A stretch of DNA of 64,000 nt. Source: Mageeibacillus sp. UBA5734 (GTDB taxonomy: Bacteria; Bacillota; Clostridia; Saccharofermentanales; UBA5734). A program made the translations under genes and the position numbers. The notes below the pieces were generated by a model that worked only from the letters and a program-made list of their open reading frames with translations, made no database searches and was not told the origin of the DNA. The stretch is taken from assembly GCA_002419365.1 (NCBI GenBank), contig DIGA01000060.1, positions 1 through 64,000 on the forward strand. Direction: 5' to 3'. This document shows positions 43,891-54,113 of the stretch, piece after piece (the first letter of the stretch is position 1; each line of letters opens with the position of its first letter).

Positions 43891-43920
43891 AGCCAGAGAA
43901 AAAAGCGATGCCTATTGTCG

Positions 43921-45126
43921 TTAAATGCCGTGGCCACAGACACGGGCAGTTTCGCGCGCAATGACGAGTTCTTCTTTGGTGGGGATGACAAGGACCTTGA
44001 CGGGTGAATCATCGTCAGAAATGATCGCTTCTGTACCGATGGCCGCGGCATTGCGATAGGGATCGATCGAGATACCCATGAAGCCTAAGTCCTTGCAGGC
44101 GCCATAGCGGATGTCAGGGGCGTTTTCGCCAATACCGGCGGTGAATACGACTGCATCGACGCCACCCATGGTCGAGGTGTAGGCACCGATCAGTTTGCGG
44201 CACTGGTATTTGAAAAGGTCGATCGCCAGGGCTGCCCGCTTGTTGCCCTCACCTGCGGCAGCATAGATGTCGCGCAGATCGGGACTGACACCGGAAATGC
44301 CGAAAAGGCCGGACTGGTTGTTGAGCAGATTTTCCATGCCGTCGATATCGAGTTGTTCTTTTTCCATCAGGAAGGTGACGATCGCAGGGTCGATGTCGCC
44401 GCTGCGGCTGCACATGGCCAGGCCAGCCAGCGGGGTCAGGCCCATAGACGTATCGACGCTGCGGCCCCGGTCAACGGCAGCGATGGAGGAGCCGAATCCG
44501 AGGTGGCATGTGATGATCTTTAACGTGTCGATCGGTTGGCCCAGAAGTTCGGCTGCACGCTGGCTGATATAGGCATGGGATGTGCCATGGAAACCATATT
44601 TGCGGACATCGTATTTTTCGTAGAATTCGTATGGCAGAGCGTAGATGGCAGCCTTGTCCGGCATGGTGTGATGGAAAGCCGTGTCAAAGACAGCTACTTG
44701 AGGGACGCCTGGCAGGGCCTTTTCGCAAGCCAGGATGCCCTCCATGCTGGGCGGGTTGTGCAACGGAGCGAGATGATTGTACGCCTCGATGGTGCGCTTG
44801 ATCTCAGGGGTGATGATCGCAGGAGCAGTGAATGTCTCACCGCCGTGGACGATGCGATGTCCAACCGCCTCGATCGCACTTTTGTTCTTGATCACGCCTT
44901 GCCTGGTCGAGGTCAAAACCTTGATGACAGCGTTGACAGCTGCTTCAATCGTTGGCAAATCCATAACTGTCGTGACTGGATCAGCATCACGGCGGGCAAG
45001 CGATAGCGATGATTTTCCCAATCCGATCCGGTCGCAGAGGCCCTTGGCCAGCACCTCGCCACTCCCCACCCGGATCAATTGGTATTTCAAAAATGTGCGA
45101 TTGGTGTTGATCACTAAAACAAGCAT
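43921..45126 (-). CDS. ackA: Acetate kinase family protein with altered phosphate-1 motif
   Basis: Family function: ATP plus acetate to acetyl phosphate and ADP, reversibly; in anaerobes it makes ATP. The 401 residues align throughout (GHRIVHGGE, FDTAFHHTMP, FHGTSHAYIS, GIGENAPDIR, EELVIARETAR). However the N-terminal N-x-G-S-S-S-L-K motif is NTNRTFLK: Asn7 and Lys14 stay, Ser10 becomes Arg, Ser12 becomes Phe. The CHLGNGSS loop reads CHLGFGSS, and TRSGDIDP is SRSGDIDP with a Cys before it. The reading frame is clean. Either activity is changed or a canonical copy exists elsewhere. It is 94 bases before the large palindrome that ends the DUF503 gene. Confidence 0.88.
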   Translation of the reverse strand: MLVLVINTNRTFLKYQLIRVGSGEVLAKGLCDRIGLGKSSLSLARRDADPVTTVMDLPTIEAAVNAVIKVLTSTRQGVIKNKSAIEAVGHRIVHGGETFTAPAIITPEIKRTIEAYNHLAPLHNPPSMEGILACEKALPGVPQVAVFDTAFHHTMPDKAAIYALPYEFYEKYDVRKYGFHGTSHAYISQRAAELLGQPIDTLKIITCHLGFGSSIAAVDRGRSVDTSMGLTPLAGLAMCSRSGDIDPAIVTFLMEKEQLDIDGMENLLNNQSGLFGISGVSPDLRDIYAAAGEGNKRAALAIDLFKYQCRKLIGAYTSTMGGVDAVVFTAGIGENAPDIRYGACKDLGFMGISIDPYRNAAAIGTEAIISDDDSPVKVLVIPTKEELVIARETARVCGHGI

Positions 45127-45220
45127 ACAGACCTCCCGAACTCATCGAGTCGATAAAAAGAATGATCAGTCAATTATAAACAATCTGAGGCCAAACCTCC
45201 ACAAAAAGGACAAAGTGACG

Positions 45221-45275
45221 AAAAAGGGACCGGGTCTCGATATCGGTTTTCGATATCGAGACCCGGTCCCTTTTT
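45221..45275. terminator. Very large perfect hairpin (25-bp stem) with GGGACC core
   Basis: Arms of 25 bases (45221-45245 and 45251-45275) are perfectly complementary around loop GTTTT, beginning and ending in five A and five T. On both strands the stem is followed or flanked by T, so it can end transcription both ways. The outer part (AAAAAGGGACCGGGTC) belongs to the GGGAC palindrome family. Confidence 0.9.
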
Positions 45276-45277
45276 GA

Positions 45278-45565
45278 TCAAACCACCAGGATTTCGCGTT
45301 CGATGGTGAGAATTTCCAGGTCGGGCCAGGTTTCGGTGTGGTTTTCGATGGTTTGCAGGAGTTTTTCGAGGATTTTACGGTCGCTGCCTGCGGCGGCCAG
45401 GCCGAGACCAAGGCGGCTGTGCTGATCCTGGAAAGAGATTTCGGCGACGGAGACGGCGAACCGGTGCTGCAGGTCGGCCTTGAGGCGGCTGGCGATGGAT
45501 CGCTTATCCTTGAGGGAATGGCAACTGTAGAGCATCAGGTCGAGCTGCATGACCGCAACATGCAT
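45278..45565 (-). CDS. DUF503 (YlxP-like) protein
   Basis: A 95-residue small protein of the DUF503 family, often found near ribosome-maturation genes in Firmicutes, though not here. Family stretches are MHVAVMQLDLML at the start and LKDKRSIASRLKADLQHRF. It has a ferredoxin-like alpha/beta pattern and no membrane segment. AAAGGGGGG lies 6 bases before the chosen ATG; the earlier in-frame ATG contains the ribosome site. The stop is 2 bases from the large hairpin. Function unknown. Confidence 0.88.
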   Translation of the reverse strand: MHVAVMQLDLMLYSCHSLKDKRSIASRLKADLQHRFAVSVAEISFQDQHSRLGLGLAAAGSDRKILEKLLQTIENHTETWPDLEILTIEREILVV

Positions 45566-45715
45566 GGCGGGCCCCCCTTTCATCCAATTTCACGCTGAAA
45601 AGATCTGGTTCTATTGTATCGCAACAAAGCCGCCCGGATCAGGGCTTTGCCTGAATCCGGAGCGGCTCTGTAAAGGTGTGCGAGTGGGGAGCTGGAAACT
45701 GAGACCGGGTCCCTG

Positions 45716-47437
45716 TCAGTCCATGCCGGGCATGATCAGGTCGTTGGGCATGCGGCCGGCCGGGATCATCGGATAGACGTTTTCACCGGTATCGATGATG
45801 CAGTGGACGAGATAGGGGCCTTCGGTCGAGATACATTTCTCGATTTCGCGGGTAAGGCTGGCTTCATCGTTGGCGAAACCGCAGGGCAGATTGTAGGCTT
45901 TGGCGATCATGTTGAAATCGGGAGTGCCTTCCATGCCGGAATGGGAGAAACGCTTGTCAAAGAACAGATCCTGCCACTGGCGGACCATTCCGAGGCTGCC
46001 ATTGTCCATGATGAAGATCTTGACTGGCAGCTGGAGGTTGGCCAGGACACCAAGCTCCTGGAAGGTCATCTGGAAGCCGCCGTCACCAACGAACAGGATG
46101 GTCGGGCGGGAACGGTCGGCAAACGAGGCGCCGATCGCGGCTGGCAAGCCGAAGCCCATCGTGCCCAGCCCGCCGGATGTGATCCAGCTGCGCGGCGATT
46201 CGACCGGGAAATGCTGGGTGGCGAACATCTGGTGCTGGCCGACATCGGTGACCACGATCGGATTGGTGCCCTTGTAGGCCTTGGCGACGCGATGGATCAG
46301 GTACTGCGGCAGCAGCGGATAGGTCGGCACATACATCTGCTCGACCAGCTCGTCGTAGCGCTTTTTCTTGGCCATCAGGCTGTCGATCCACTCCAGCCAG
46401 TCTTCGGAGAAGACTCCACAGGTGCGGTCGGCAGGATAATTAGCCGCCATGGTGCGGAAGAAATCAGCCGCATCGTCTTCTATCCCGATGTCGACCCGGA
46501 CATTTTTGCCGATTTCGGCGTCGTCGATGTCGACATGGATGATCACACGCTTCTTGTCCTGGTTGTAAAGATCGGGATCACCGACGATCCGGTCGCTGAA
46601 GCGGCAGCCGACTGCGAGCAGCAAATCGCAGGTTCCGAGGGCGGTATTCGCCTGTGGTGTGCCATGCATGCCGATGTGGCCCAGGTATTTCGGATGATCT
46701 GGCGCAACGGCACCTTTGCCCATCAGGGTGGTGGCGACTGGGATACCGAGGCAACGGATGAATTCCATCATATCCTGGACACCGCCATTGGAGATGACAC
46801 AGCCGCCGCCGGCCAGGAGCAGCGGTTTTTTCGCTTTGGCCAACGCTGCATACACGTTGTCGGTCATGCCCTCGGTGCGGACCTTGGCCGGACGGTGGCG
46901 GATATAGGTGCTGGTCGAACGGCCCTCGGGAGCCGGATCGATCTGGAGCGCGAGAAGATCTTTGGGGACATTGACCAGGACCGGGCCGGGGCGGCCTTCG
47001 GTCGTCAGCTGCCAGGCCTCTTCCAGGATCGGCAGCAGGTCATTGGGGTCCATGACGAGATAATTGTATTTGGTGATCGGCTGGGTGATGCCGGTGATAT
47101 CTGCTTCCTGGAAGGCATCGGTACCGGTGGATTTGCGGGCAACTGCGCCAGTGATGGCCAGGATCGGTACCGAGTCGAGCATCGCGTCGGCCAGGCCCGT
47201 GACCAGATTGGTCGCGCCAGGGCCTGAGGTGGCGATGACGACACCGGGAATGCCGGTGACCTTGGCAAAGCCTTCAGCCGCATGGATCGCACCTTGTTCG
47301 TGGCGGACCTGGACATGGGGGAACCCGGCATTGTAGATGGCATCATAGAGCACGAGCACGGGACCACCCGGATAGCCGAAGGCGTGATGGACGCCCTTGT
47401 CGAGCAGGAATTTGACGATCAGATCTGCTCCATTCAT
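45716..47437 (-). CDS. ilvB: Acetolactate synthase large subunit
   Basis: Thiamine diphosphate enzyme joining two pyruvates, or pyruvate and 2-oxobutyrate, in valine/leucine and isoleucine synthesis. It is 573 residues with the catalytic Glu in [15 protein letters not shown], the FAD-binding middle domain and the ThDP motif [12 protein letters not shown] to [14 protein letters not shown]. It overlaps ilvD by 4 bases (ATGA). No ilvN regulatory subunit is next to it, so feedback control would need a subunit encoded elsewhere. Confidence 0.95.
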   Translation of the reverse strand: MNGADLIVKFLLDKGVHHAFGYPGGPVLVLYDAIYNAGFPHVQVRHEQGAIHAAEGFAKVTGIPGVVIATSGPGATNLVTGLADAMLDSVPILAITGAVARKSTGTDAFQEADITGITQPITKYNYLVMDPNDLLPILEEAWQLTTEGRPGPVLVNVPKDLLALQIDPAPEGRSTSTYIRHRPAKVRTEGMTDNVYAALAKAKKPLLLAGGGCVISNGGVQDMMEFIRCLGIPVATTLMGKGAVAPDHPKYLGHIGMHGTPQANTALGTCDLLLAVGCRFSDRIVGDPDLYNQDKKRVIIHVDIDDAEIGKNVRVDIGIEDDAADFFRTMAANYPADRTCGVFSEDWLEWIDSLMAKKKRYDELVEQMYVPTYPLLPQYLIHRVAKAYKGTNPIVVTDVGQHQMFATQHFPVESPRSWITSGGLGTMGFGLPAAIGASFADRSRPTILFVGDGGFQMTFQELGVLANLQLPVKIFIMDNGSLGMVRQWQDLFFDKRFSHSGMEGTPDFNMIAKAYNLPCGFANDEASLTREIEKCISTEGPYLVHCIIDTGENVYPMIPAGRMPNDLIMPGMD

Positions 47438-49107
47438 GATTCATCCTCCTTGCCATTACGGCGCAGGCGGGCACCCACGCTGCTGGCGATCACTTGGGAC
47501 TGGTAGCGGTTCAGGACACCACGCAAGTTGCGGTCGGGCTGGGTCGCCGGCTGACGCTGGGCCAATTCATGCTCGGACACAAGCAATTCGATCGTGCGCG
47601 CCGGGATATCGATCCGGATCCGGTCGCCTTCCTGGACATAGGCAATCAGACCACCAACGGCTGCTTCCGGACAGACATGCCCGATCGAGGCACCGCGCGA
47701 GGCGCCGGAGAAACGGCCGTCTGTGATCAGGGCCACGCTGTTGTCCAGGCCCATGCCGGCCAGTGCACTGGTGGGCGTGAGCATTTCGCGCATGCCCGGG
47801 CCGCCCTTGGGGCCTTCGAAACGGACGACGATGACATCGCCAGGATTGATCTGGCCGCCAAAAATCGCTTCGGCCACTTCTTCCTCACTGTCAAAAACGC
47901 GGGCCGGACCCTCGTGTTGCATCATTTCCGGCAGGACGGCGCCTTTCTTGACGACACAACCATTCTGGGCCAGATTGCCCTTCAAAACAGCCAGGCCACC
48001 ATCGGCTGAATAAGGATTGTCGATCCGGCGGATGATGATGCCATCGGCACCAAAGGATCCGGTCAGGCGGTCCTGGAGCGGACCGCTGACGGTCAGGGCG
48101 TCGAGTTCGATGTGGTTGCCCTTGGCCAGCTCGGTCATGACAGCGCGCAGGCCGCCCTTTTCATTGAGGTCGGAAATATAGTGGTCACTGGCGGGATTGA
48201 GCTTGCACAGCTGCGGCGTCGCGCTGCTGATCTGGTTGATCTCGTCCAGGGTCAGGTTGTAGCCAGCTTCGCGGGAGATCGCCAGCATGTGCAGGACTGA
48301 GTTGGTCGAACCGCCGAGTGCCATGTCCATGCGCAGGGCATTGCGCAAGGCAGCCGGGGTCATGATGTCGAGTGCCGTCACACCGGCCTCGTAGAGGTCC
48401 ATGATCTTTTCACCGGACATTTTGGCCAGGCGGATGCGGTCCGAGTAAACAGCCGGGATTGTGCCATTGCCGGGCAAGGCCAGGCCCATGGCTTCCGTCA
48501 GGCAGGCCATGGTATTGGCGGTATACATGCCAGAACAGCTGCCGCAGGTTGGACAGGCGGACATTTCCATCGCCGTCAGCTGGGCATCGTTGATCTTGCC
48601 CGCAGCATGGGCACCAACGGCTTCGAAGACATTGCCAAGGCCAACACGATCATGGCTGACTTTGCCGGGCAGCATCGGTCCGCCGGTGATGAAAATGCTC
48701 GGGACATTGAGCCGGGCAGCTGCCATCAGCATGCCAGGGATGACCTTGTCGCAGCTGGGGATGAAAACAACCGCATCAAACTGGTGTGCCATCATCATGA
48801 TCTCAATGCTGTCGGCAATCACATCGCGGCTGATCAGGGAATATTTCATTCCGGCATGGTTCATGGCGATGCCGTCACAGACCGCGATCGCCGGGAATTC
48901 GAACGGGACCCCACCAGCATTGCGGATGCCAGCCTTGACAGCATCGGTCAAAGTCCGCAGGTGGATATGGCCGGGGACAATTTCATTGAACGAATTGACG
49001 ACGCCGATGAACGGCTTTTTCATTTCACTTTCAGACAGGCCGAGGGCATAGAGCAGGGACCTGTGGGAGGCACGGCCAGGGCCTTTCTTGATCGCATCAC
49101 TGCGCAT
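47434..49107 (-). CDS. ilvD: Dihydroxy-acid dehydratase
   Basis: Iron-sulfur enzyme dehydrating dihydroxy acids to the 2-oxo acids of valine and isoleucine. It is 557 residues with cluster cysteines in SCDKVIPGM and [16 protein letters not shown]. Substrate and Mg residues lie in [10 protein letters not shown] and [17 protein letters not shown] 49107 is chosen over an in-frame GTG at 49116 because AGAAGG lies 8 bases before it. It has a probable promoter of its own in the gap after leuB. Confidence 0.96.
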   Translation of the reverse strand: MRSDAIKKGPGRASHRSLLYALGLSESEMKKPFIGVVNSFNEIVPGHIHLRTLTDAVKAGIRNAGGVPFEFPAIAVCDGIAMNHAGMKYSLISRDVIADSIEIMMMAHQFDAVVFIPSCDKVIPGMLMAAARLNVPSIFITGGPMLPGKVSHDRVGLGNVFEAVGAHAAGKINDAQLTAMEMSACPTCGSCSGMYTANTMACLTEAMGLALPGNGTIPAVYSDRIRLAKMSGEKIMDLYEAGVTALDIMTPAALRNALRMDMALGGSTNSVLHMLAISREAGYNLTLDEINQISSATPQLCKLNPASDHYISDLNEKGGLRAVMTELAKGNHIELDALTVSGPLQDRLTGSFGADGIIIRRIDNPYSADGGLAVLKGNLAQNGCVVKKGAVLPEMMQHEGPARVFDSEEEVAEAIFGGQINPGDVIVVRFEGPKGGPGMREMLTPTSALAGMGLDNSVALITDGRFSGASRGASIGHVCPEAAVGGLIAYVQEGDRIRIDIPARTIELLVSEHELAQRQPATQPDRNLRGVLNRYQSQVIASSVGARLRRNGKEDES

Positions 49108-49140
49108 AGGATTCACCTTCTTTGTTATTAAGATTGATTC

Positions 49141-49182
49141 ATTATAGCATAGCTGACCGGATGGCTTGCCGCCCGGTCAGCT
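49141..49182 (-). promoter_or_regulatory. Hairpin and extended -10 promoter between leuB and ilvD
   Basis: On the minus strand a perfect 10-bp stem (AGCTGACCGG with CCGGTCAGCT, 49151-49182) is followed four bases later by TATAAT (49146-49141), preceded by TGC (extended -10). This gives ilvDB a promoter separate from cimA-leuB; the hairpin has no T-tract. Confidence 0.6.
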
Positions 49183-49224
49183 GGTGGAAAAGCTTCTGCA
49201 AGATGGGGCACAAATGCCAGTAAC

Positions 49225-50325
49225 TCAGGCGTTCGCGACCGCTTCGACGACCAGTCGGGTCATTTCGCGTGTGCCGACGCGCTTCTCAGTCGAGTTGCTG
49301 CCGACATTCTGGACGATGTCACCCGTGCGATAGCCGTCGGCCAGGACCTTGGCGACAGCGGCTTCAACAGCGTCTGCCTCCGCGATCAGGCCGAGCGAAC
49401 TGCGCAGCATCATGGCAGCGGAGAGAATCGTAGCCAGCGGGTTAGCCTTGTCTTGGCCGGCAATATCCGGGGCAGAGCCGTGGACAGGCTCATACATGCC
49501 GGGTGTACCGGGCTTGCCCAGGGAGGCCGAGGCAAGCATGCCGATCGAGCCAGTGATCATGGCTGCTTCGTCGGAGAGGATGTCACCGAACATGTTGGTC
49601 GTCACGATGACGTCGAAGTCCGATGGGCGCTTGATCAGCTGCATGGTCGCGTTGTCGACGTAGAGGTGGTCGAGCGTGACTTCCGGGTAATCCTGGCTGA
49701 CCCGGATCACGGTCTCGCGCCAGAGGCGGGAGCTCTCGAGGACATTGGCCTTGTCCACACTGGTCAGACGCTTGTTTCGCAGCATGGCCTGTTCAAAACC
49801 GACACGGGCGATGCGCTCGACTTCCATGACGCTGTAGGCCTCGGTGTCATAGGCCTCTGGTCCGTTAGGTCCTTCGCGGCGGCCACGGTCACCAAAGTAC
49901 ATGCCGCCCGTCAATTCACGGACGATCATGACATCGATCCCGGCGGCAGCTGTCTCCGGATGGAGCGGGCAGGCAGCAGCCAAGGCTGGATAGAGGACGG
50001 CCGGGCGCAGGTTGGCGTAGAGGCCGAGCTCGGCACGCAGTCCCAAAAGTGCGCGTTCAGGTCGTTTGTCACCCGGAAGCGTATCCCACTGCGGTCCGCC
50101 CACTGCTCCTAAAAGGACGGCGTCACTTTTCCTGGCGGCGGCGACGGTAGCAGCCGGCAGAGGCTCGCCCGTAGCATCGATCGCGATCCCGCCAGCAAGC
50201 AATTCGGTGTAGGCGAACTCATGGCCGAAACGGCCGGCAATGACGTCGAGGACTTGACGGGTGCCATTGACGACTTCAGGACCGATGCCGTCGCCGGGAA
50301 TGACTGCAATTTGAAACTTTGCCAT
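49225..50325 (-). CDS. leuB: 3-isopropylmalate dehydrogenase
   Basis: NAD-dependent oxidative decarboxylase of leucine synthesis that also accepts 3-methylmalate in the citramalate route to isoleucine. It is 366 residues: [45 protein letters not shown] and [21 protein letters not shown] lies before the ATG. It follows cimA by 58 bases, which suggests use in the isoleucine route. leuC and leuD are not in the window. Confidence 0.95.
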   Translation of the reverse strand: MAKFQIAVIPGDGIGPEVVNGTRQVLDVIAGRFGHEFAYTELLAGGIAIDATGEPLPAATVAAARKSDAVLLGAVGGPQWDTLPGDKRPERALLGLRAELGLYANLRPAVLYPALAAACPLHPETAAAGIDVMIVRELTGGMYFGDRGRREGPNGPEAYDTEAYSVMEVERIARVGFEQAMLRNKRLTSVDKANVLESSRLWRETVIRVSQDYPEVTLDHLYVDNATMQLIKRPSDFDVIVTTNMFGDILSDEAAMITGSIGMLASASLGKPGTPGMYEPVHGSAPDIAGQDKANPLATILSAAMMLRSSLGLIAEADAVEAAVAKVLADGYRTGDIVQNVGSNSTEKRVGTREMTRLVVEAVANA

Positions 50326-50383
50326 AGAAATAGTCTCCTTGAATGTCTGGTCTGGTGATTGGGATCATCTGGAAGTTGAGTAT

Positions 50384-51970
50384 TTAGTTCAGGCCAAGCT
50401 GCTGGCACATGAGTTTGTATTCGAGCGAATCAACCAGGGCCAGCCAGGAGGCTTCGAGGATGTCGGTCGAAACGCCGATCGTATGCCAGGTGCGGATGCC
50501 GTCGGTGGATTCGATCAGGGTGCGTACCGTCGAAGCAGTGGCTTCCTGGTTCAGCACACGGACCTTGAAGTCAGTCAGCCGGACCTGGGTCAGCTCAGGG
50601 TAAAAGACCTCCATCGCCTTTTTCAGGGCACGGTCCATCGCATTGACTGGGCCTTCGCCTTCGGCAGCTGTGACTTCCTCGACACCATCGACGAGGATCT
50701 TGATGTAGGTAAAGGCACTGTACGCACCCATCTGGGGCTGCTCGATCGTAATCCGCAATTTCTCCAGGGTGAAGAAGGGCTGGTACAGGCCCAGCTCCTT
50801 GCAGACCAGAAGCTCCTGTGACGCTTCGGCACCCTCGAAATGGTAACCCTGGTGCTCAAGCTCCTTCATCGTGTGCAGGACACGGGCCACTTCCGGAGCA
50901 TCGCGGCTGATGTCCGGCTTGATCCGGCGGATGATATCCAGGACAGCCGACCGGCCGCTGATTTCCGAAAGCAGGAAACGGCGGGCATTGCCGACTGACG
51001 TCGGCTCGATGTGCTCGAACGTCTTGGGGTTCTTTTTGACGCCATCGACATGCATGCCGGCCTTGTGTGAAAAGGCCGAACTGCCGACATACGGTTCGCC
51101 GTTGGGCAGCTGGATATTGGTAATCTCGGCAATCGTCCGGGCGACTGGGGTGAGCAACTCCATCCGGTCCTGCGGGATACAAGGGTGGCCGTATTTGATC
51201 TGGAGATTGGGGATGATGGTCGACAGGTTGGCGTTGCCGCAGCGCTCGCCAATGCCATTGAACGTCCCCTGGACATGGGTCGCGCCCGCAAGGACGGCAG
51301 CCTGGGAATTGGCCACGGCCATGCCGCTGTCGTTGTGACAGTGGATGCCGATCTGGATGCCCGGCAAGGCCTTGACCACGGCCGCGGTGACAGCACTGAC
51401 CTCGTCCGGCATGGTCGCACCGTTCGTGTCGCAGAGTACGGCACAGAGGGCGCCGCCCTCCTGGGCCGCTTTCAGGCAATTCACTGCATAGTCCGGGTTG
51501 GCCCGGTAAGCTTCAAAGAAATGCTCAGCGTCGAAAATGACATCACGGCCCTGCGAGCGCAAGTACTCCGTCGTCTCACGGATCAGGGCCATGTTCTCCT
51601 CATTGGTGCAGCGCAGGATGTCGCGCACTTCGAGGTCCCAGGTCTTGCCAAAGATCACAATGGTGCTGGTCTGGGCTGACAGAAGGTCGGCCAGGCCGGT
51701 GTCTTCCTCAGGCTTGATGCCCTTGCGCTTGGTCGGGCCGAAGGCGACCAGTTCCGTCTGGTCCATCACCGGCCGCTTTTCATTGAATTTGGTGAAGAAT
51801 TCGCGATCCTTCGGGTTGGAGCCGGGGTTGCCGGCTTCGATGTAGCGGACACCGATGGTCACGAGATTGTCGAGAATCTGGAACTTGTCATTGACAGAAA
51901 ATGAGACACCCTCCATCTGGGCGCCATCGCGCAGGGTCGTGTCAAGAATTTCAACAACGGGTTTTGCCAA
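50384..51970 (-). CDS. cimA: (R)-citramalate synthase
   Basis: Condenses pyruvate and acetyl-CoA to citramalate, the first step of threonine-independent isoleucine synthesis. It is 528 residues: HMGL-like barrel with EILDTTLRDGAQMEGVSFS, the metal-binding GIHCHNDSGMAVANS, FSHKAGMHVDGVKKNPKTFE, and a C-terminal LeuA-type regulatory domain that likely senses isoleucine. The start is TTG at 51970, with AGGAGG 8 bases before it; the longer frame upstream has no ribosome site and non-family sequence. The KNPKTFEHIEP stretch and length favour CimA over LeuA. Confidence 0.93.
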   Translation of the reverse strand: MAKPVVEILDTTLRDGAQMEGVSFSVNDKFQILDNLVTIGVRYIEAGNPGSNPKDREFFTKFNEKRPVMDQTELVAFGPTKRKGIKPEEDTGLADLLSAQTSTIVIFGKTWDLEVRDILRCTNEENMALIRETTEYLRSQGRDVIFDAEHFFEAYRANPDYAVNCLKAAQEGGALCAVLCDTNGATMPDEVSAVTAAVVKALPGIQIGIHCHNDSGMAVANSQAAVLAGATHVQGTFNGIGERCGNANLSTIIPNLQIKYGHPCIPQDRMELLTPVARTIAEITNIQLPNGEPYVGSSAFSHKAGMHVDGVKKNPKTFEHIEPTSVGNARRFLLSEISGRSAVLDIIRRIKPDISRDAPEVARVLHTMKELEHQGYHFEGAEASQELLVCKELGLYQPFFTLEKLRITIEQPQMGAYSAFTYIKILVDGVEEVTAAEGEGPVNAMDRALKKAMEVFYPELTQVRLTDFKVRVLNQEATASTVRTLIESTDGIRTWHTIGVSTDILEASWLALVDSLEYKLMCQQLGLN

Positions 51971-52186
51971 AGATCTCTCCTCCTTTTCCAGGCATCTGGT
52001 CCAGGCCGGGAAAAGTCCGGCCCAGACAAGGTGTCGCAAGGTTATTCCAGCATACCCTTTGCCCGGACAGCGGGCAAGTTTTCCTCGGCCCTTTTTCTTC
52101 ACGCTTTCTGCCGAAAACTGGTCCTGGGACTTCTGAATATGCTATACTGGCGGCGCATTCGAGCATGGGGAGAAACTGAAGCGTCC

Positions 52187-54112
52187 ATGAGCCTTCTATC
52201 GCTGCAATCCGTGGAAAAATCGTATTTCGGCCGCACAGTCCTGGCCGGTGTTTCGCTGCGGATTGACCGCGGAGACCGCCTGGCCCTGATTGGTGAAAAC
52301 GGCGCTGGCAAGACCACCTTGTTGCGCCTGGTCACGGGCCAGGAAAAACCCGATGCCGGCCAGGTCGTAAAGCCCGCAACCGTTGTGGTCGGCTACTTGA
52401 GCCAGCATGTCGAAGAGATCTGCGATCTGGAGAGCCACCCGCTGGCCAACCAGGAACTGACCGCCCTTGAGGATGAAATGCGCCATCTCGAACACGAAAT
52501 GGCCAGTGCCCCTGGCGATCACCGCCTGATGGCGCGCTACGCTGAGTGCACGGCCCGATTCGAAGCCCTGGAAGGTTATGATTTCCCGCGCCGCATGCAG
52601 GAAGCGCTCGACGGTCTGGGCCTGTCCGGCGAAGCCCTGGCCCGCCCGATGTCCACGCTCTCCGGCGGCGAGCGAATGCGTGTTGCCCTGGCCCGGATCC
52701 TCCTGATGTCGCCAGATGTCCTGCTGCTGGACGAGCCGACCAACCATCTCGACGCCACTGCCCAGGAATGGCTGGAAAGCTATCTGAAAAGCTTCAAGGG
52801 TGCGGTGCTGCTCGTTTCCCATGACCGCGCTTTCATCGACCAGGTCGCCAATGAAGTGGCCGAACTGTCGCTTGGCCAACTCACCCTGCGGCCGGGTAAC
52901 TACACCGCCTACAAGGAAATCCAGGCCAGCGAGCTGCTGACCTTGTCCCGCACGATCCGGCAGATGGAAAAAGAACTCGCCCATCAGGAAGCGGTCACCC
53001 AGACCATGCTGTCCCACCGCAAAATGGCCAGCTACCATGCGCGGGAAAAGGTGGTCGCCAAGCTTTCGTCGCAGCTGACCGAGATCCGCGATCGGGCCCG
53101 TCAGCACCAGACGCAGCTCAAGTTCAATTTCCTGCCGGTCCAGAACACGGGCGATCCGGACAAACAACTCCTCCTGGCCAGCGACCTGGAAATCCGCTTC
53201 CAGGAACGGGTCTTGTTTTCCAGTGTCAGTTTTGAAATCCGCGGCCGCGACAAGCTCTGTGTCTGCGGTCCGAACGGCTGCGGCAAGTCGACCCTGCTGG
53301 CGCTGCTTCTGGGTAAGATCCCGCAAAGCAACGGGGCCCTGCGCCTCTCGGAAAAAGCTGTTTTCGGCCACATGGGTCAGCATGTCGAATTTCTCGATGA
53401 ACAAGCCTCGGTGCTGGATGAGCTTCTGTCCCGCTTTGCCCTTGACGAAGCAGGGGCCCGCAACTTACTGGCGCGCTATGGCTTCAGGGATGTCGACGTT
53501 TTCAAGTCGATTTCCGTCCTGTCCGGTGGCGAACGGGCCCGGCTCTACCTGTGCTGCCTGCTCCTCGAACAGCCGGATCTGCTGCTTTTGGACGAACCGA
53601 CCAACCATCTCGATATCCATTCCCGCGAGATTCTGGAACAGGCGTTGCTCGAATTCCCCGGCGCGATTTTTGCGGTCAGTCATGATCGTTATTTCATCGA
53701 CAAAATCGCCCGCCGGGTCCTGGGTTTTGTCGGCCACCAGGTCCAGTCCTTCGACACCTATGCCGAATACCGGAGCAAGGCCCGCCAGGCAGAGGCAGCC
53801 TTCGTCGCGAGTGGCAAAGCCCAGAAAGAGCTGGAAGCCCGGGCAGCTCGCAACCAGGAAGCCGAATCAGCCAGCGGGCGGGTGCAGAGCTTGAACAAAG
53901 CCCAGGAACGGCGCGAAAATGCCCGGCGCAAAGAACAGCTTCGCCAGGCGGAAAAGCGCATTGAACAGCTCGAACAGGAACGGTCGGAACTCGAGGCATT
54001 GTTCTCCGGTGCAGCAACGCCGTCCGATTACGAACGCTATGCCATTGTCCTGCAGGAAATTGACGACACCTATGCTCTCTATCTGGAACTGGCCGAGGAC
54101 CAGGGCACGTAG
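52187..54112 (+). CDS. ABC-F family ATPase (translation factor type)
   Basis: Soluble protein with two ABC ATPase domains and no membrane segments, 641 residues. First domain: GENGAGKTT, LSGGERMRVALARIL, LLLDEPTNHLD. Linker helices (about 250-310) form the arm that reaches into the ribosomal exit site. Second domain: GPNGCGKST, LSGGERARLYLCCLL, LLLDEPTNHLD. A C-terminal charged coiled coil (about 545-610) follows. The layout resembles the YheS/YdiF group. No antibiotic resistance role can be inferred. The ribosome site for ATG 52187 is weak. Confidence 0.93.
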   Translation: MSLLSLQSVEKSYFGRTVLAGVSLRIDRGDRLALIGENGAGKTTLLRLVTGQEKPDAGQVVKPATVVVGYLSQHVEEICDLESHPLANQELTALEDEMRHLEHEMASAPGDHRLMARYAECTARFEALEGYDFPRRMQEALDGLGLSGEALARPMSTLSGGERMRVALARILLMSPDVLLLDEPTNHLDATAQEWLESYLKSFKGAVLLVSHDRAFIDQVANEVAELSLGQLTLRPGNYTAYKEIQASELLTLSRTIRQMEKELAHQEAVTQTMLSHRKMASYHAREKVVAKLSSQLTEIRDRARQHQTQLKFNFLPVQNTGDPDKQLLLASDLEIRFQERVLFSSVSFEIRGRDKLCVCGPNGCGKSTLLALLLGKIPQSNGALRLSEKAVFGHMGQHVEFLDEQASVLDELLSRFALDEAGARNLLARYGFRDVDVFKSISVLSGGERARLYLCCLLLEQPDLLLLDEPTNHLDIHSREILEQALLEFPGAIFAVSHDRYFIDKIARRVLGFVGHQVQSFDTYAEYRSKARQAEAAFVASGKAQKELEARAARNQEAESASGRVQSLNKAQERRENARRKEQLRQAEKRIEQLEQERSELEALFSGAATPSDYERYAIVLQEIDDTYALYLELAEDQGT

Positions 54113-54113
54113 A

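Noticed and set aside
45803..47227. Open frame of 474 codons on the plus strand opposite ilvB
   Set aside because: The minus-strand frame encodes a complete acetolactate synthase; the opposite frame is open only because of codon bias and has no recognisable domain.
52196..53404. Open frame of 402 codons on the minus strand opposite the ABC-F gene
   Set aside because: It mirrors the ATPase coding sequence and lacks a start signal or domains.
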